Shown here: positions 16,762-25,542 of the stretch, in pieces | Numbering within the stretch: the stretch's first letter is position 1 | How the letters are laid out: every line of letters begins with the position of its first letter | Source of the DNA: Crocinitomicaceae bacterium | Lineage (GTDB): Bacteria; Bacteroidota; Bacteroidia; Flavobacteriales_D; Crocinitomicaceae | NCBI GenBank assembly: GCA_021740085.1 | Contig: JAIPAL010000011.1 | Coordinates: forward strand, 1-44,499 | Reading direction: 5' to 3' | DNA length: 44,499 bases | Notes under the pieces: generated by a model | The model's database searches: none | The model's input: only the letters and a program-made list of their open reading frames with translations | What the model was told of the DNA's origin: nothing | Made by a program: the position numbers and the translations under genes

Positions 16762-16776
16762 TCGTTGAACCAACGA
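16762..16776. promoter_or_regulatory. 6-bp inverted repeat in divergent polysaccharide promoter region
   Basis: TCGTTG and CAACGA (16762-16767 and 16771-16776) form an exact dyad around a 3-bp centre. It lies 21 bp upstream of the minus-strand -7 element and 66 bp before the plus-strand acyltransferase, in the only gap shared by both arms of the locus. Possible operator; could be chance. Confidence 0.3.
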
Positions 16777-16841
16777 CAACGATTGTAAAGACATATTTCA
16801 CGTTTGTTTTTAGCTTATCTTCGCTACTAAAAAATAAAAGA

Positions 16842-17417
16842 ATGCTTAGTAAGCAATCAATTTTAGAGAAAATATTTGTTCGTTTCTTTATGAGATTTCG
16901 TCCAACCATGCGCCATAAAATATATAATAATAATGGCCAACTAATTCGAAACACTCGAATTTCAAACACAACATTTATCGATCATCCTGAATCGTTAGAA
17001 TTAGGGGTTAACGTTTATATTGGACATCATAATTTTATTGAAGCAAGCCAAGGGATAATTATTCATGAAGGCTGTCAACTCACCTCATTTATAACCATGA
17101 CAAGCCATTCAAGCCATTTATCGTTGCGTATTTATGGTGCTAATTATGCTGGTGCTGAAATGAAAGGATATGTAAAAGGAAAAATAGAAATTGGCCGCTA
17201 TTCATTTATCGGTCCTCATGTCACAATAATGCCAGATACGCATATTGGAAAAGGATGCATCGTATCGGCCTATAGCTATGTAAAAGGAGAATTCCCAGAC
17301 TTTTCCATTATTTCTGGCAATCCTGCGAAAATAATTGGAGACACCCGAACATTAGACGAGCCTTTATTAAAAGAACACCCATCATTAAAAACGAATTATG
17401 ATGAATGGGTTAACTAA
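16842..17417 (+). CDS. left-handed beta-helix acyltransferase (polysaccharide O-acetyltransferase-like)
   Basis: The protein has 191 residues. Hexapeptide-type repeats ([LIV]-G-x4) are readable across the middle: LELGVNVYIGHHNFI, IIIHEGCQLTSF, KIEIGRYSFIGPHVTIMPDTHIGKGCIVSAYSYV, ending with the SGNPAKIIG motif that closes many O-acetyltransferases. This is a trimeric left-handed beta-helix fold using acetyl-CoA; the active-site histidine could be the one in TSHSSH. It is the first gene of the plus-strand arm. Its 3' end overlaps the start of the Wzy-like gene by 20 bp. It probably acetylates a sugar of the repeat unit. A weak -7-like TATCTTCG occurs at 16816-16823. Confidence 0.85.
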   Translation: MLSKQSILEKIFVRFFMRFRPTMRHKIYNNNGQLIRNTRISNTTFIDHPESLELGVNVYIGHHNFIEASQGIIIHEGCQLTSFITMTSHSSHLSLRIYGANYAGAEMKGYVKGKIEIGRYSFIGPHVTIMPDTHIGKGCIVSAYSYVKGEFPDFSIISGNPAKIIGDTRTLDEPLLKEHPSLKTNYDEWVN

Positions 17418-18618
17418 ATTCAACCTATCAATTTTAGGATTTTTCTTAGTGCTCGCAGCCGTTCTTTTACCTGACATCAAGTTGGCAAATTCAATGCCCA
17501 TGGTTCAAACAATAGACTTTTTACTACCCCTTATCGCAGTAATAGTTTGGATAAATAGAAAAGAACTTCCGCCAATATATTTTAGCCTCATCCCGCTTTT
17601 TTTTAGTTTATACATTCTGATTTCAATTTTTATAACAAAAAATCATGATGATCTTAATCCTTATTTCGAAATATACAAAATGTTGAAAATTGCGCTTTTA
17701 ATAGGCTTCTTTTCGCTCATAAATTTTAAAGAAATAAAAAACTTTATTCATCTACTTTTTGGGACTCTTGTTCTGGTCAATTTACTACATTTTTTTGATC
17801 TATTTAATGTTAATTATTACCTTGAAAATTATTACCATGGAGGTATCCATATTAAATATTTTGGACTAGATTCATTAGGAAACCCAGCAGTAAAAAGATT
17901 AGCAGGTACAATGGGAAACCCGAACATTAATGGCTTACTTTTCGGCGCATTCGCTATATTTTACTTCCCGTTTAATTTTAAACAAAATGAACTTATTCTA
18001 TTTTTTGTTGCGCTGTTGATGGCCTTCCTTTGTCAATCGCGCACATTATTAGTTGTTATTCTTGTTCTATTACTTTTTACACTGATATTCCATCATGGAA
18101 AATTCAAAGGAACGCAATGGATTATTATTCTAATTGGGACAAGTTTCGTTTACTTTATATCTTGGATGCTTGCAACATCCTTTTTTCAATATCCTTCCTA
18201 TAACAATAGTTTATTAGATGGTACGGCACTTATGAGTGGTTCTGTAAGGAGTCGGTGGGAATCATGGAAACTTTTATCGGACATGATAGTAAAACATCCT
18301 ATTTTTGGTTTTGGACCAAACAAAAACTTTTTTTATGCCAATCATATCTATTCAGAAAATGAATACCTATTAATGACATGGCGTTATGGTATTGTTGGAT
18401 TGTTATTCTATTTAAGCATATTCATTTATCCTTTGCTGAAATTTTGGGGGAAAGCAAAACCGTATGCTATACGAGGAATATTTTTAGTGCTTTTAATGAC
18501 CATAAGTGCCATTACTAATAATCCGTTAACAGAAAAAAATATTGTTTTAATCTATATTTTTGGCATCAGTTGGTCCTTAAAAAATCACCTTATTAAAGAA
18601 ACTCATGCAAAAGCATAA
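17398..18618 (+). CDS. O-antigen polymerase/ligase-like membrane protein (Wzy/WaaL family), second copy
   Basis: This is a 406-residue multi-spanning protein with about ten to eleven hydrophobic helices. A periplasmic-type loop carries SVRSRWESWKLLSDMI and FGFGPNKNFF, followed by NEYLLMTWRYGIVGLL, which matches the position of the Wzy_C motif but lacks the classical PHN of its counterpart at 14356. The ATG at 17398 is followed directly by another ATG at 17401; either could serve. It overlaps the acyltransferase by 20 bp and the next GT4 by 14 bp. Probably the repeat-unit polymerase or the ligase; the two Wzy/WaaL-like proteins of the locus share little readable sequence beyond the fold. Confidence 0.8.
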   Translation: MMNGLTKFNLSILGFFLVLAAVLLPDIKLANSMPMVQTIDFLLPLIAVIVWINRKELPPIYFSLIPLFFSLYILISIFITKNHDDLNPYFEIYKMLKIALLIGFFSLINFKEIKNFIHLLFGTLVLVNLLHFFDLFNVNYYLENYYHGGIHIKYFGLDSLGNPAVKRLAGTMGNPNINGLLFGAFAIFYFPFNFKQNELILFFVALLMAFLCQSRTLLVVILVLLLFTLIFHHGKFKGTQWIIILIGTSFVYFISWMLATSFFQYPSYNNSLLDGTALMSGSVRSRWESWKLLSDMIVKHPIFGFGPNKNFFYANHIYSENEYLLMTWRYGIVGLLFYLSIFIYPLLKFWGKAKPYAIRGIFLVLLMTISAITNNPLTEKNIVLIYIFGISWSLKNHLIKETHAKA

Positions 18619-19636
18619 AAAACTTTTACTCATTGGTGGAAGCAAAGGAAATGCACATTTACGAAATTTCCACGGCCTAATTTCAGCTCTTTTTGATTCT
18701 ATTTTAGTTGTTAGTAATGATACTATTGATTTTGCACCCTGTTTAACAATTAATTTCGGATTGAAAAACCCCTTTAAATTCTTAAAAAATGTAAGAGAAC
18801 TAAATGCAATTATTAGAGAATTTAGACCTGATGTCATTCATATTCATCAAGCGAACAGTTATGCTTTAATAACAGTTCTTGCCAATACGATGCGCATACC
18901 AATCGTACTTACAACATGGGGAAGTGATGTGCTTCTTTTACCCAAAAAGGGTTATTTGTATCGCGCAATGGTGCGTTATGTTTTAAAAAAAGCGACTATA
19001 ATTACAGCAGATGCATCATTCATGGCGGAAGCAATCCATGAACTCATCGGAAAAAAAGAAGTCATCATTGCTAATTTTGGCGTTGATATTAAAAAGAATG
19101 AGGAAGTAATTACGCGTGAATCGCTTATCTATTCAAATAGAATGCATGAGCCGCTTTATAATATTGATCAAATTATTTTACAACTGAAAGATTTTTTACT
19201 GGAGAATTCGAAATGGAAATTAATTATCGCTGCTGAAGGAACACAGACAACCTTTTTAAAAAAAATTGTTGAAGAAGAATTCCCTGAAAACACTATTGAA
19301 TTCGTTGGATTTCTTACACCTGAGGAAAACATTCGTTTTTATAAAAAGGCTATGATATATATTTCCATTCCAAAAAGTGACGGCACCTCTATTAGTTTAT
19401 TGGAAGCAATGGCATACGGCTGCCTACCCATAACCTCCGATCTACCAGCAAACAAGGAATGGATTACCCATCTAGAGAATGGGATTATCAGCCATGGGAA
19501 TTTGACGAAAGATGTTGAAATAGCTTTGACATTAGATCGAGTAGCTATTCAAGAAAAAAACCAAGTAATCATTAATAGTCGCGCTACCAAAGAAACAAAT
19601 AAACGCTTGTTTTCTACTATTTACGATAAATTATAG
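18605..19636 (+). CDS. glycosyltransferase family 4
   Basis: The protein has 343 residues and a GT-B fold. The N-terminal half contains DVIHIHQANSYAL and TTWGSDVLLLPKKG; the C-terminal half contains VGFLTPEENIRFYKKAMIYISIPKSDGTSISLLEAMAYG in pieces, with the EAMAYGCLPITSD donor-site motif (EX7E region). It is similar to the PssE/WfgS-like GT4 group that reads HxHxx near the acceptor site, although no specificity can be assigned. The start overlaps the Wzy-like gene by 14 bp and it is the last gene of the plus-strand arm. The 151 bp after it hold no gene; an A/T-rich stretch before the lipoprotein may hold its promoter. Confidence 0.88.
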   Translation: MQKHKKLLLIGGSKGNAHLRNFHGLISALFDSILVVSNDTIDFAPCLTINFGLKNPFKFLKNVRELNAIIREFRPDVIHIHQANSYALITVLANTMRIPIVLTTWGSDVLLLPKKGYLYRAMVRYVLKKATIITADASFMAEAIHELIGKKEVIIANFGVDIKKNEEVITRESLIYSNRMHEPLYNIDQIILQLKDFLLENSKWKLIIAAEGTQTTFLKKIVEEEFPENTIEFVGFLTPEENIRFYKKAMIYISIPKSDGTSISLLEAMAYGCLPITSDLPANKEWITHLENGIISHGNLTKDVEIALTLDRVAIQEKNQVIINSRATKETNKRLFSTIYDKL

Positions 19637-19787
19637 AACCTTAAAAGAAAGTAAGATTGGTTGAATTAATTAGTCCCAATAAGTCCAACTTAAATCTGAT
19701 TTACTTGTAAAATTTCACGCGTATATTTCCTTTTATAAAAAAAAAAATTATTAAATTTATAATTCAAAAATTAACCAATACTAAACG

Positions 19788-20570
19788 ATGAGAAAAATTA
19801 AACTTTTAACCTACGCTTTCGCATTAGGTTTACTACTTGTAAGTTGTGGTCCACCAGAAACGTATGAAAAAGGAATTTCCTTTTATCAAGCACAAAAATA
19901 TGATAGTGCCTTGTACTATTTTGACAGGTTACTACCAGACGATAAAGAATGGTTGGATTCAGCCAAAAACATGAAGAAACTTTGTTTCGAAAAAATGATT
20001 GTTAATCATGACTGGGTCAATTACAGTAAACAATTAGACCTATATGGTAAGGATTCACTTCTCATGAAAACCGCCAACAAAACCCTTGAAAAAGAATTGA
20101 TCAACATGATAAATAAAGATAGTACAAAAGCTTTTTACAAAGTTTATGATTCGTACAAGGATCGATTTGATTCATTGGTATTAACTAGTGTAATGAATAA
20201 ACACATTGATGATTTTCTTAAGGATTATAATTGGAAAGGCACTAAAGGCTTATCAAAAGGCAAATTAAAATATGAACGAAATAGCAAGAATGAAAGCCAA
20301 TTAATTTCGAATGTCAACAATGATTTTTGGTCAAAAAACATAGTAATTTATAAAGAAATTAAATATACCAAGGAGGGTAAATTTTCCATGAAACCAAAAT
20401 TGTGGAATAATTCCTCAGGCGGAACTTATTTTACCCCAAATGGGAAATTACGATTTATTTCGAAAGATTCACTTTTTATCGACTATGGCACGTCAATGAC
20501 ATCTGGAAGAATTAATTATTTCATTCGAGGCGAGAAATTAACACCAGGAGGGCAAGAAAATAAAAAATAA
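19788..20570 (+). CDS. lipoprotein with TPR-like N-terminus, paralogue 1
   Basis: The protein has 260 residues. The signal peptide ends in the lipobox LLVSC, so Cys20 is the probable lipidated residue and the protein sits in the periplasm or outer membrane. Residues 25-66 (YEKGISFYQAQKYDSALYYF in part) look like one TPR helix pair. The rest (about 70-260) is mixed alpha/beta with a Lys/Asp/Ser-rich C-terminal region and matches no family I know. The next gene (20710) is a full-length paralogue with a nearly identical first 69 codons. There is no enzyme motif. It may be an envelope-associated scaffold; function unknown. Confidence 0.75.
   Translation: MRKIKLLTYAFALGLLLVSCGPPETYEKGISFYQAQKYDSALYYFDRLLPDDKEWLDSAKNMKKLCFEKMIVNHDWVNYSKQLDLYGKDSLLMKTANKTLEKELINMINKDSTKAFYKVYDSYKDRFDSLVLTSVMNKHIDDFLKDYNWKGTKGLSKGKLKYERNSKNESQLISNVNNDFWSKNIVIYKEIKYTKEGKFSMKPKLWNNSSGGTYFTPNGKLRFISKDSLFIDYGTSMTSGRINYFIRGEKLTPGGQENKK
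19892..19963 (+). repeat. 72-bp block identical between the tandem lipoprotein genes (copy 1)
   Basis: These 72 bp (codons 35-59) are repeated without any change at 20814-20885, third codon positions included. One mismatch further on, another 32 bp are identical. The flanking regions of both genes differ much more, so this is a recent duplication or gene-conversion tract. Confidence 0.85.
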
Positions 20571-20709
20571 TTGATAAGCAATTCTGCTATTTATTCCAGT
20601 TCAATCAAGCGATTTTTTAGCTTTTTTGAACAGAATATAACTGTAAAATTTCCTTCTTTAAGAATAATCTATTATTTTTATAATCCAAATCATTAAAATA
20701 AAACAAACT

Positions 20710-21480
20710 ATGAGAAAAATTAAACTTTTTAGCTATGCATTTGCATTGGGATTACTGCTTGTAAGTTGTGGTCCACCAGAAACGTATGAAAAAGGGTTAT
20801 CCTTTTATCAAGTACAAAAATATGATAGTGCCTTGTACTATTTTGACAGGTTACTACCAGACGATAAAGAATGGTTGGATTCAGCAAAAAACATGAAGAA
20901 ACTTTGTTTCGAAAAAATAATTAATCTTCACAATTGGGATTTATTAAGTAGCGCTTTTATAACTTATGGTAGTGATACAAGTCTTGTTAACCCTTCAAGA
21001 AGGAAATTTAAAGATGAGTTAATTACCATGATCAAGAATGATAGCCTTAAAAGTTTTTTTAAGCTCTATGATAATTACAAAACAAAATTGCCATCGGATG
21101 AATTAAAGGCTGCATTATATTATCGCTTTGACTCTTTCTTAATTGGTAGTACTTTTAAAGGAACTGGGTCACTTGCTAATGAGACAATCTACTTTAAAAG
21201 AGAAAATGAAGGTGATAGTTTAATCCATGCTTTAAGCGGAAAGAGTAAGAACGGATGGGTAAAAGACAATAAAATTTATAAGGACATTTTTTATACTAAA
21301 GATGGATTAATGTCAATGAGCTGTAGAATTTTTCAAGGTGGAGGTTCCTATTTTGGGAAAGGCGGCTCACTTACCTTGATAGGTAAAGATAGCTTAAAAG
21401 TGAATTATGGAAAAGCGTTAAGGAATGAGAAAATTATTTTCATTCGTATGGAAGATAAGGAAAAGAAAAAAGCAAAATAA
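20710..21480 (+). CDS. lipoprotein with TPR-like N-terminus, paralogue 2
   Basis: The protein has 256 residues. It begins with the same signal peptide and lipobox (LLVSC, Cys20) and the same TPR-like segment as the gene at 19788, then diverges: after residue 69 only scattered matches remain, such as the YK-[ED]-I-x-YTK-[ED]-G and GKDSL/SKDSL positions near the C-terminus. This suggests two proteins with one common anchor and different C-terminal surfaces. It is separated by 139 bp from paralogue 1 and by 17 bp from the small exported protein that follows. The upstream gap shares a short TGTAAAATTTC with the gap before paralogue 1, so promoters may also be copied. Function unknown. Confidence 0.75.
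   Translation: MRKIKLFSYAFALGLLLVSCGPPETYEKGLSFYQVQKYDSALYYFDRLLPDDKEWLDSAKNMKKLCFEKIINLHNWDLLSSAFITYGSDTSLVNPSRRKFKDELITMIKNDSLKSFFKLYDNYKTKLPSDELKAALYYRFDSFLIGSTFKGTGSLANETIYFKRENEGDSLIHALSGKSKNGWVKDNKIYKDIFYTKDGLMSMSCRIFQGGGSYFGKGGSLTLIGKDSLKVNYGKALRNEKIIFIRMEDKEKKKAK
20814..20885 (+). repeat. 72-bp block identical between the tandem lipoprotein genes (copy 2)
   Basis: Partner of 19892-19963, at an offset of exactly 922 bp. The frame and codon positions are the same in both genes. Confidence 0.85.
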
Positions 21481-21497
21481 TTAGTTAAGCAGACCTT

Positions 21498-21965
21498 ATG
21501 AAAACGAAAATTTTATTACTGTTTGTCATATTTTTCTTGGCAGTACAAAACATAAGTGCGCAGGCAATTATATTTACAGCTAGAAAATACATCGAATATC
21601 ATCCTGACTATGCTGAATGGGATGAATGGCCGGATGAATGGAGCCCTATTGATCGAGACTTAGATTGTAAGATGCTTATCACACCTGTCGTTAAGGGGAA
21701 GATCTATAAAGTGGAAATCTATAGCGATGGTGAAACCATCACAGAAATGACCTTACGTTACGATGCTGCGCGCTCAGAAGAGAAAAGAATTGAGTGGGAT
21801 GATAAGTATGTTAATTGTTACAAAGATGACAACGGTGACTACTTATACGCTCAAAAGGTTTCGCTTGAAGGTTTATCTGTTGACAATACAACTTGGGCAA
21901 CAAATGAAGATTCTATGATCTATTTTTGGGTTTTCAGTGAAAACTATGCGCTAGTATTGAAATAA
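21498..21965 (+). CDS. small exported protein of unknown function
   Basis: The protein has 155 residues. The N-terminal 22 residues (KTKILLLFVIFF then QNISAQA) form a good signal peptide, with cleavage likely after SAQA or nearby. The mature part is acidic and tryptophan-rich, with EWDEWPDEWSPIDRD near its start, and is predicted mostly beta. No family recognised. It follows paralogue 2 by 17 bp, so it may be in the same transcript, and it ends just before a strong hairpin shared with the convergent helicase gene. Confidence 0.65.
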   Translation: MKTKILLLFVIFFLAVQNISAQAIIFTARKYIEYHPDYAEWDEWPDEWSPIDRDLDCKMLITPVVKGKIYKVEIYSDGETITEMTLRYDAARSEEKRIEWDDKYVNCYKDDNGDYLYAQKVSLEGLSVDNTTWATNEDSMIYFWVFSENYALVLK

Positions 21966-21974
21966 TCATTTTTT

Positions 21975-22030
21975 AAATTAGAAGTAAAGGGCTCAACCCT
22001 AGTTAATGGAGAGTCCTTTACTTCTAATTT
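21975..22030. terminator. bidirectional hairpin terminator
   Basis: An inverted repeat of 20 bp with one mismatch (a possible G-U pair) has arms at 21975-21994 and 22011-22030 and a 16-base loop. The 3' arm is followed by T-rich sequence on the plus strand, and the 5' arm is preceded by an A run that gives T-rich RNA on the minus strand. It lies between two convergent genes and its right arm covers the helicase stop codon. Confidence 0.8.
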
Positions 22031-23220
22031 TTACGTTTCCCTTTAAAGGGCCTTTTAGAAAAATTTGATTGAATATTAAATGCTGGTCCTGCTCCTAATT
22101 CTTCAGGAAGAGAAACTTGCGTGATATCACTTTCGATTAACTTTTGAATTTGCGCGAGTTTTTTCATATCCTTCTCGTTCACAAGTGTTATTGCTTCGCC
22201 TTTTGTGTTTGCACGAGCAGTACGACCAACACGATGTACATAATCTTCTGCATCGAAAGGAGTGTCATAATTGATGACCAAATTAATCTCTTTAATGTCA
22301 ATTCCACGGCTCATAACATCTGTAGCTACAACGATCCTAATTCGTTTAGAACGAAATCCTTGAAGAACTTCTTCTCTTTCACTTTGATCCAAATTAGAAG
22401 AAACCCCTTGAGAGGGAAAGCCATTTTTACGAAGGGAATGTACAATTTCGCTGACTTTACGTTTAGATGAAGTGAAAATAATGATACTAGAATAATCTGG
22501 TCTTTCCGTAAGAATGTGCTTAATTAGCGGTACTTTTTGATTGTCATATGTCAAGTATACAGCTTGTTTTACTCCTTCTGCTGGCTTTGAAATAGAAAGT
22601 GTTATTTCTTCTGGACTCTTCAATATTTTCTTGGCTAATTCCCTAATTTTATTGGGCATTGTGGCACTAAACATAAGTGTTTGACGCTTTTCAGGCAGCT
22701 TTGAAATAATTGACATTAGATCATCTGTAAAACCCATATCCAACATCTTATCCGCTTCATCCAATACTAAATGTTTCACTTTCGAAAAATCTACATATCC
22801 CTGCGCAATGTGCGAAAGTAATTTTCCTGGAGTGGCAACAATAATGTCAGTTCCATCCTTTAGCGCATCTTTTTGAAGATCCCAATCTTTACCACTTCCT
22901 CCACCATAAATTGCTTTTGAACCAACAGAAACGAAATAGGAAAGTCCTTGAATTTCTTGCTCAATCTGAACGGCTAATTCACGCGTCGGCACAATGATTA
23001 ATGTGTCAATGGAATAATCTTCTTTCCCCGTTAATTTATTTAGAATAGGAAGTATGAATGCTGCCGTTTTACCAGTTCCCGTTTGGGCGCAAGCAATTAA
23101 ATCCTTATTATTTAAAATTTGAGGAATGGCTAATTCTTGAATCGGAGTTGCATTTACGAAACCCATGTGTGAAATTGCTTCCAACAACTGTTCGTTGAGA
23201 TTTAATTGGGTAAATTTCAT
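22024..23220 (-). CDS. DEAD-box ATP-dependent RNA helicase (RhlE-like)
   Basis: The protein has 398 residues. Helicase motifs in order: Q-motif TPIQELAIP (about 25-33), Walker A AQTGTGKT (45-52), PTRELAVQ, TPGKLL, DEAD in VLDEADKMLDMGF, SAT in MFSATMP, then in the second RecA domain IIFTSSKRKV, VATDVMSRGIDI and HRVGRTAR. The tail is short and basic (SKRPFKGKRKN), as in the RhlE group. Its role would be ATP-dependent RNA unwinding in ribosome assembly or RNA decay, often for cold adaptation. Monocistronic by context: convergent neighbour on one side, flippase-like gene on the other with about 100 bp between. Confidence 0.93.
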   Translation of the reverse strand: MKFTQLNLNEQLLEAISHMGFVNATPIQELAIPQILNNKDLIACAQTGTGKTAAFILPILNKLTGKEDYSIDTLIIVPTRELAVQIEQEIQGLSYFVSVGSKAIYGGGSGKDWDLQKDALKDGTDIIVATPGKLLSHIAQGYVDFSKVKHLVLDEADKMLDMGFTDDLMSIISKLPEKRQTLMFSATMPNKIRELAKKILKSPEEITLSISKPAEGVKQAVYLTYDNQKVPLIKHILTERPDYSSIIIFTSSKRKVSEIVHSLRKNGFPSQGVSSNLDQSEREEVLQGFRSKRIRIVVATDVMSRGIDIKEINLVINYDTPFDAEDYVHRVGRTARANTKGEAITLVNEKDMKKLAQIQKLIESDITQVSLPEELGAGPAFNIQSNFSKRPFKGKRKN

Positions 23221-23321
23221 GTTGGCAATAAAGTTACTAATAAAAGGTGGGTCTATGCTATAAACAACAACGCCATTTATCGTAAGTAGGTTTTTAATCG
23301 AAAATTAATTGAGAATAGCAA

Positions 23322-24614
23322 CTAAACAAGCTTAAGCGACGCTTTTTTAGCCAACGAATAAAAGACGGCTAAGGTAAAAACCAACCAAGCAGCTTGTGAA
23401 TAAGATATTATTTGCAGCGTAAAATCAAATACACCTTCACTATGACCATATTTCATGGGTAAAAGCCATAAAGGTAAAATTTGAAGAAGCGAACTTATCA
23501 AGCCAAAAAGAAAGGAAATTTTTTGTTTTCCGATAATTAATGGCAATGCCGTAATTGGAGAAAGAATAAAATTAAACATAAGCCAAACGGACATCGTTTC
23601 AGAAAAAGCGCCTGCCTGACCCCAATTTGGACCAAAAACAAAAATGAAGATTGGTTCCCCAAAGAAAAATAAGATGGTAAACGGAATAATGGACAAAGCC
23701 GCTAAAAGCAGAAGCATCCGATTCAAAAGCGGCATTATCGATTTCTTATTATTGTATAATTCAGATGCTTTATTATAAAATATTTGACCTAATACAACAC
23801 CAATAAGCATCAATGGTATGCGCAACATGGTATAGGAATGATTAAAAGACCCATAGATTCCCACTGAATAATACGCAAAAATCAAGGTCGCAATTAACAT
23901 ATCCCTTCCATTATCTACAAAAACATGCGGTAAATTCAAGGTGGGGAATTCTTTGTGCTCACGCATTAGCACCCTGGTTTTCTTGGTAGATATGGCATCT
24001 TTAAATTTCGAATGAATTTTTTTGAAATTAAAAGCAAATTCTAAGCAAGAAATAAAATAACCAATGAGCGTGGCTAAAATCAACCCGAATGTACTCATCT
24101 GAAAAAACGAAAAGGACCATTTTAATGAATTTGCTACCAATGAATTTGCTATCTTATGCCTTGAAATGATGGAGTATTGCCCCATTCGAACTGACCAACT
24201 TGTTCCTACATTAATAATGATGACACATGCCGTTCCAAGAATGGTGAAAAGATAAAACCACCAATCGAATTGACTACCCAATCCACTGATCAACAAAAAG
24301 GAAAAGATGATCGTTACAAGTATTAAGACAAGCATCGAAATTAAATATGCTAAACGATACAGGAGAAAGGAATGCGCATCTTTTTTAGGCAAAGGTAAGG
24401 CAGCCTCGTAACGCAATGTTGCTATAGCAGAAATAAATCCAGTGAGTCGCATGTAAAAGCCAAGTTCACCCATTTCTTCTGTAGAATATAAGCGGGTAAG
24501 AATAGGCGCTATTGCGTATCCAATTATCTGGGCAATAAGTGTCCCGGATAGCAGAACCGTAAACGATTTAAAAAAATCTCCTTTCGTAATTTTACTAATT
24601 CTATTGAATGCCAT
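23322..24614 (-). CDS. polysaccharide flippase-like membrane protein (Wzx/MVF superfamily)
   Basis: The ATG at 24614 gives 430 residues; an in-frame TTG at 24623 gives 433 but lies inside the likely promoter. About twelve to fourteen hydrophobic helices with short loops and an amphipathic N-terminus (FNRISKITKGDFFKSFTVL) followed by IAPILTRLYSTEEMG are typical of oligosaccharide flippases (polysaccharide_synt family). It would move undecaprenyl-linked repeat units to the periplasmic face and probably serves the locus at 11306-19636, although 3.7 kb of other genes intervene. A TATCTTTG on the minus strand ends only 6 bp before the ATG, so the mRNA could be nearly leaderless. Confidence 0.85.
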   Translation of the reverse strand: MAFNRISKITKGDFFKSFTVLLSGTLIAQIIGYAIAPILTRLYSTEEMGELGFYMRLTGFISAIATLRYEAALPLPKKDAHSFLLYRLAYLISMLVLILVTIIFSFLLISGLGSQFDWWFYLFTILGTACVIIINVGTSWSVRMGQYSIISRHKIANSLVANSLKWSFSFFQMSTFGLILATLIGYFISCLEFAFNFKKIHSKFKDAISTKKTRVLMREHKEFPTLNLPHVFVDNGRDMLIATLIFAYYSVGIYGSFNHSYTMLRIPLMLIGVVLGQIFYNKASELYNNKKSIMPLLNRMLLLLAALSIIPFTILFFFGEPIFIFVFGPNWGQAGAFSETMSVWLMFNFILSPITALPLIIGKQKISFLFGLISSLLQILPLWLLPMKYGHSEGVFDFTLQIISYSQAAWLVFTLAVFYSLAKKASLKLV

Positions 24615-24616
24615 AC

Positions 24617-24643
24617 TTGACAAAGATACTATGATTATATTTG
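24617..24643 (+). promoter_or_regulatory. candidate promoter of the 3-hydroxybutyryl-CoA dehydrogenase gene
   Basis: TATATTTG (24636-24643) matches TAnnTTTG exactly; a TTG lies 16 bp upstream (24617-24619), slightly closer than usual. It would start transcription about 13 bases before the ATG at 24663. Confidence 0.5.
24621..24628 (-). promoter_or_regulatory. candidate -7 element of the flippase gene
   Basis: TATCTTTG on the minus strand fits TAnnTTTG exactly. It overlaps the opposite-strand promoter region of the dehydrogenase gene, so the two divergent genes probably compete for RNA polymerase. The distance to the ATG is short. Confidence 0.4.
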
Positions 24644-24662
24644 CTAATTAAAACTTCGTAGA

Positions 24663-25542
24663 ATGAAAAATATCGCTGTTATTGGTGCAGGTACAATGGG
24701 AAACGGAATTGCCCATGTTTTTGCACAATTTGGACATACTGTAACCCTAATTGATGTATCACAAGATGCATTAGATAAAGCAAAAGCAACAATAACAAAA
24801 AACCTAGATCGCCAAGTATCAAAAGGAACGCTTAGCGAAGAAGAGAAACTCAATACGCTATCCAATATTACGACAGATACAAGTATCGAAAATGGGGTGA
24901 AAAATGTTCAGCTTGTGGTAGAAGCCGCAACGGAGAACATTGAATTAAAATTGAAAATATTTAATGAGCTAGATCGAGTATGCGCTCCTGAGGTTATCTT
25001 GGCAAGTAATACATCCTCCATTTCAATCACGAAAATTGCTTCCGTAACCAATCGGCCGGATAAAGTAATCGGTATGCATTTTATGAATCCGGTTCCAGTA
25101 ATGAAATTGGTTGAAATAATTCGTGGGTATTCAACAAGCGATGAAGTTACAGCGCTAATAATGGACACATCTCGCAAATTGAATAAAGTGCCTGTTGAAG
25201 TAAATGATTACCCAGGATTTGTGGCGAATCGGATACTTATGCCAATGATCAACGAAGCTATTTATACGCTGTATGAAGGCGTTGCAGGGGTTGAGGAAAT
25301 TGACACAGTTATGAAACTAGGAATGGCTCACCCAATGGGACCACTACAATTGGCGGATTTCATTGGGCTTGATGTTTGTTTAGCAATCATGAAAGTTTTA
25401 CACGACGGATTTGGCAATCCAAAATATGCCCCATGTCCTTTATTAGTGAATATGGTGACAGCAGGAAAGAAAGGCGTGAAATCCGGCGAAGGATTTTATT
25501 CCTGGACGCATGGCACAAAAGAATTAGTTGTTGCTGCTAATT

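Noticed and set aside
22144..22470. Plus-strand frame within the DEAD-box helicase gene
   Set aside because: The product is Cys/Phe/His-rich without any motif, and the opposite strand holds all helicase motifs without interruption.
24615..24623. TTG at 24623 as flippase start
   Set aside because: It falls inside the likely -7 element; ATG at 24614 is three codons later and keeps the whole protein.
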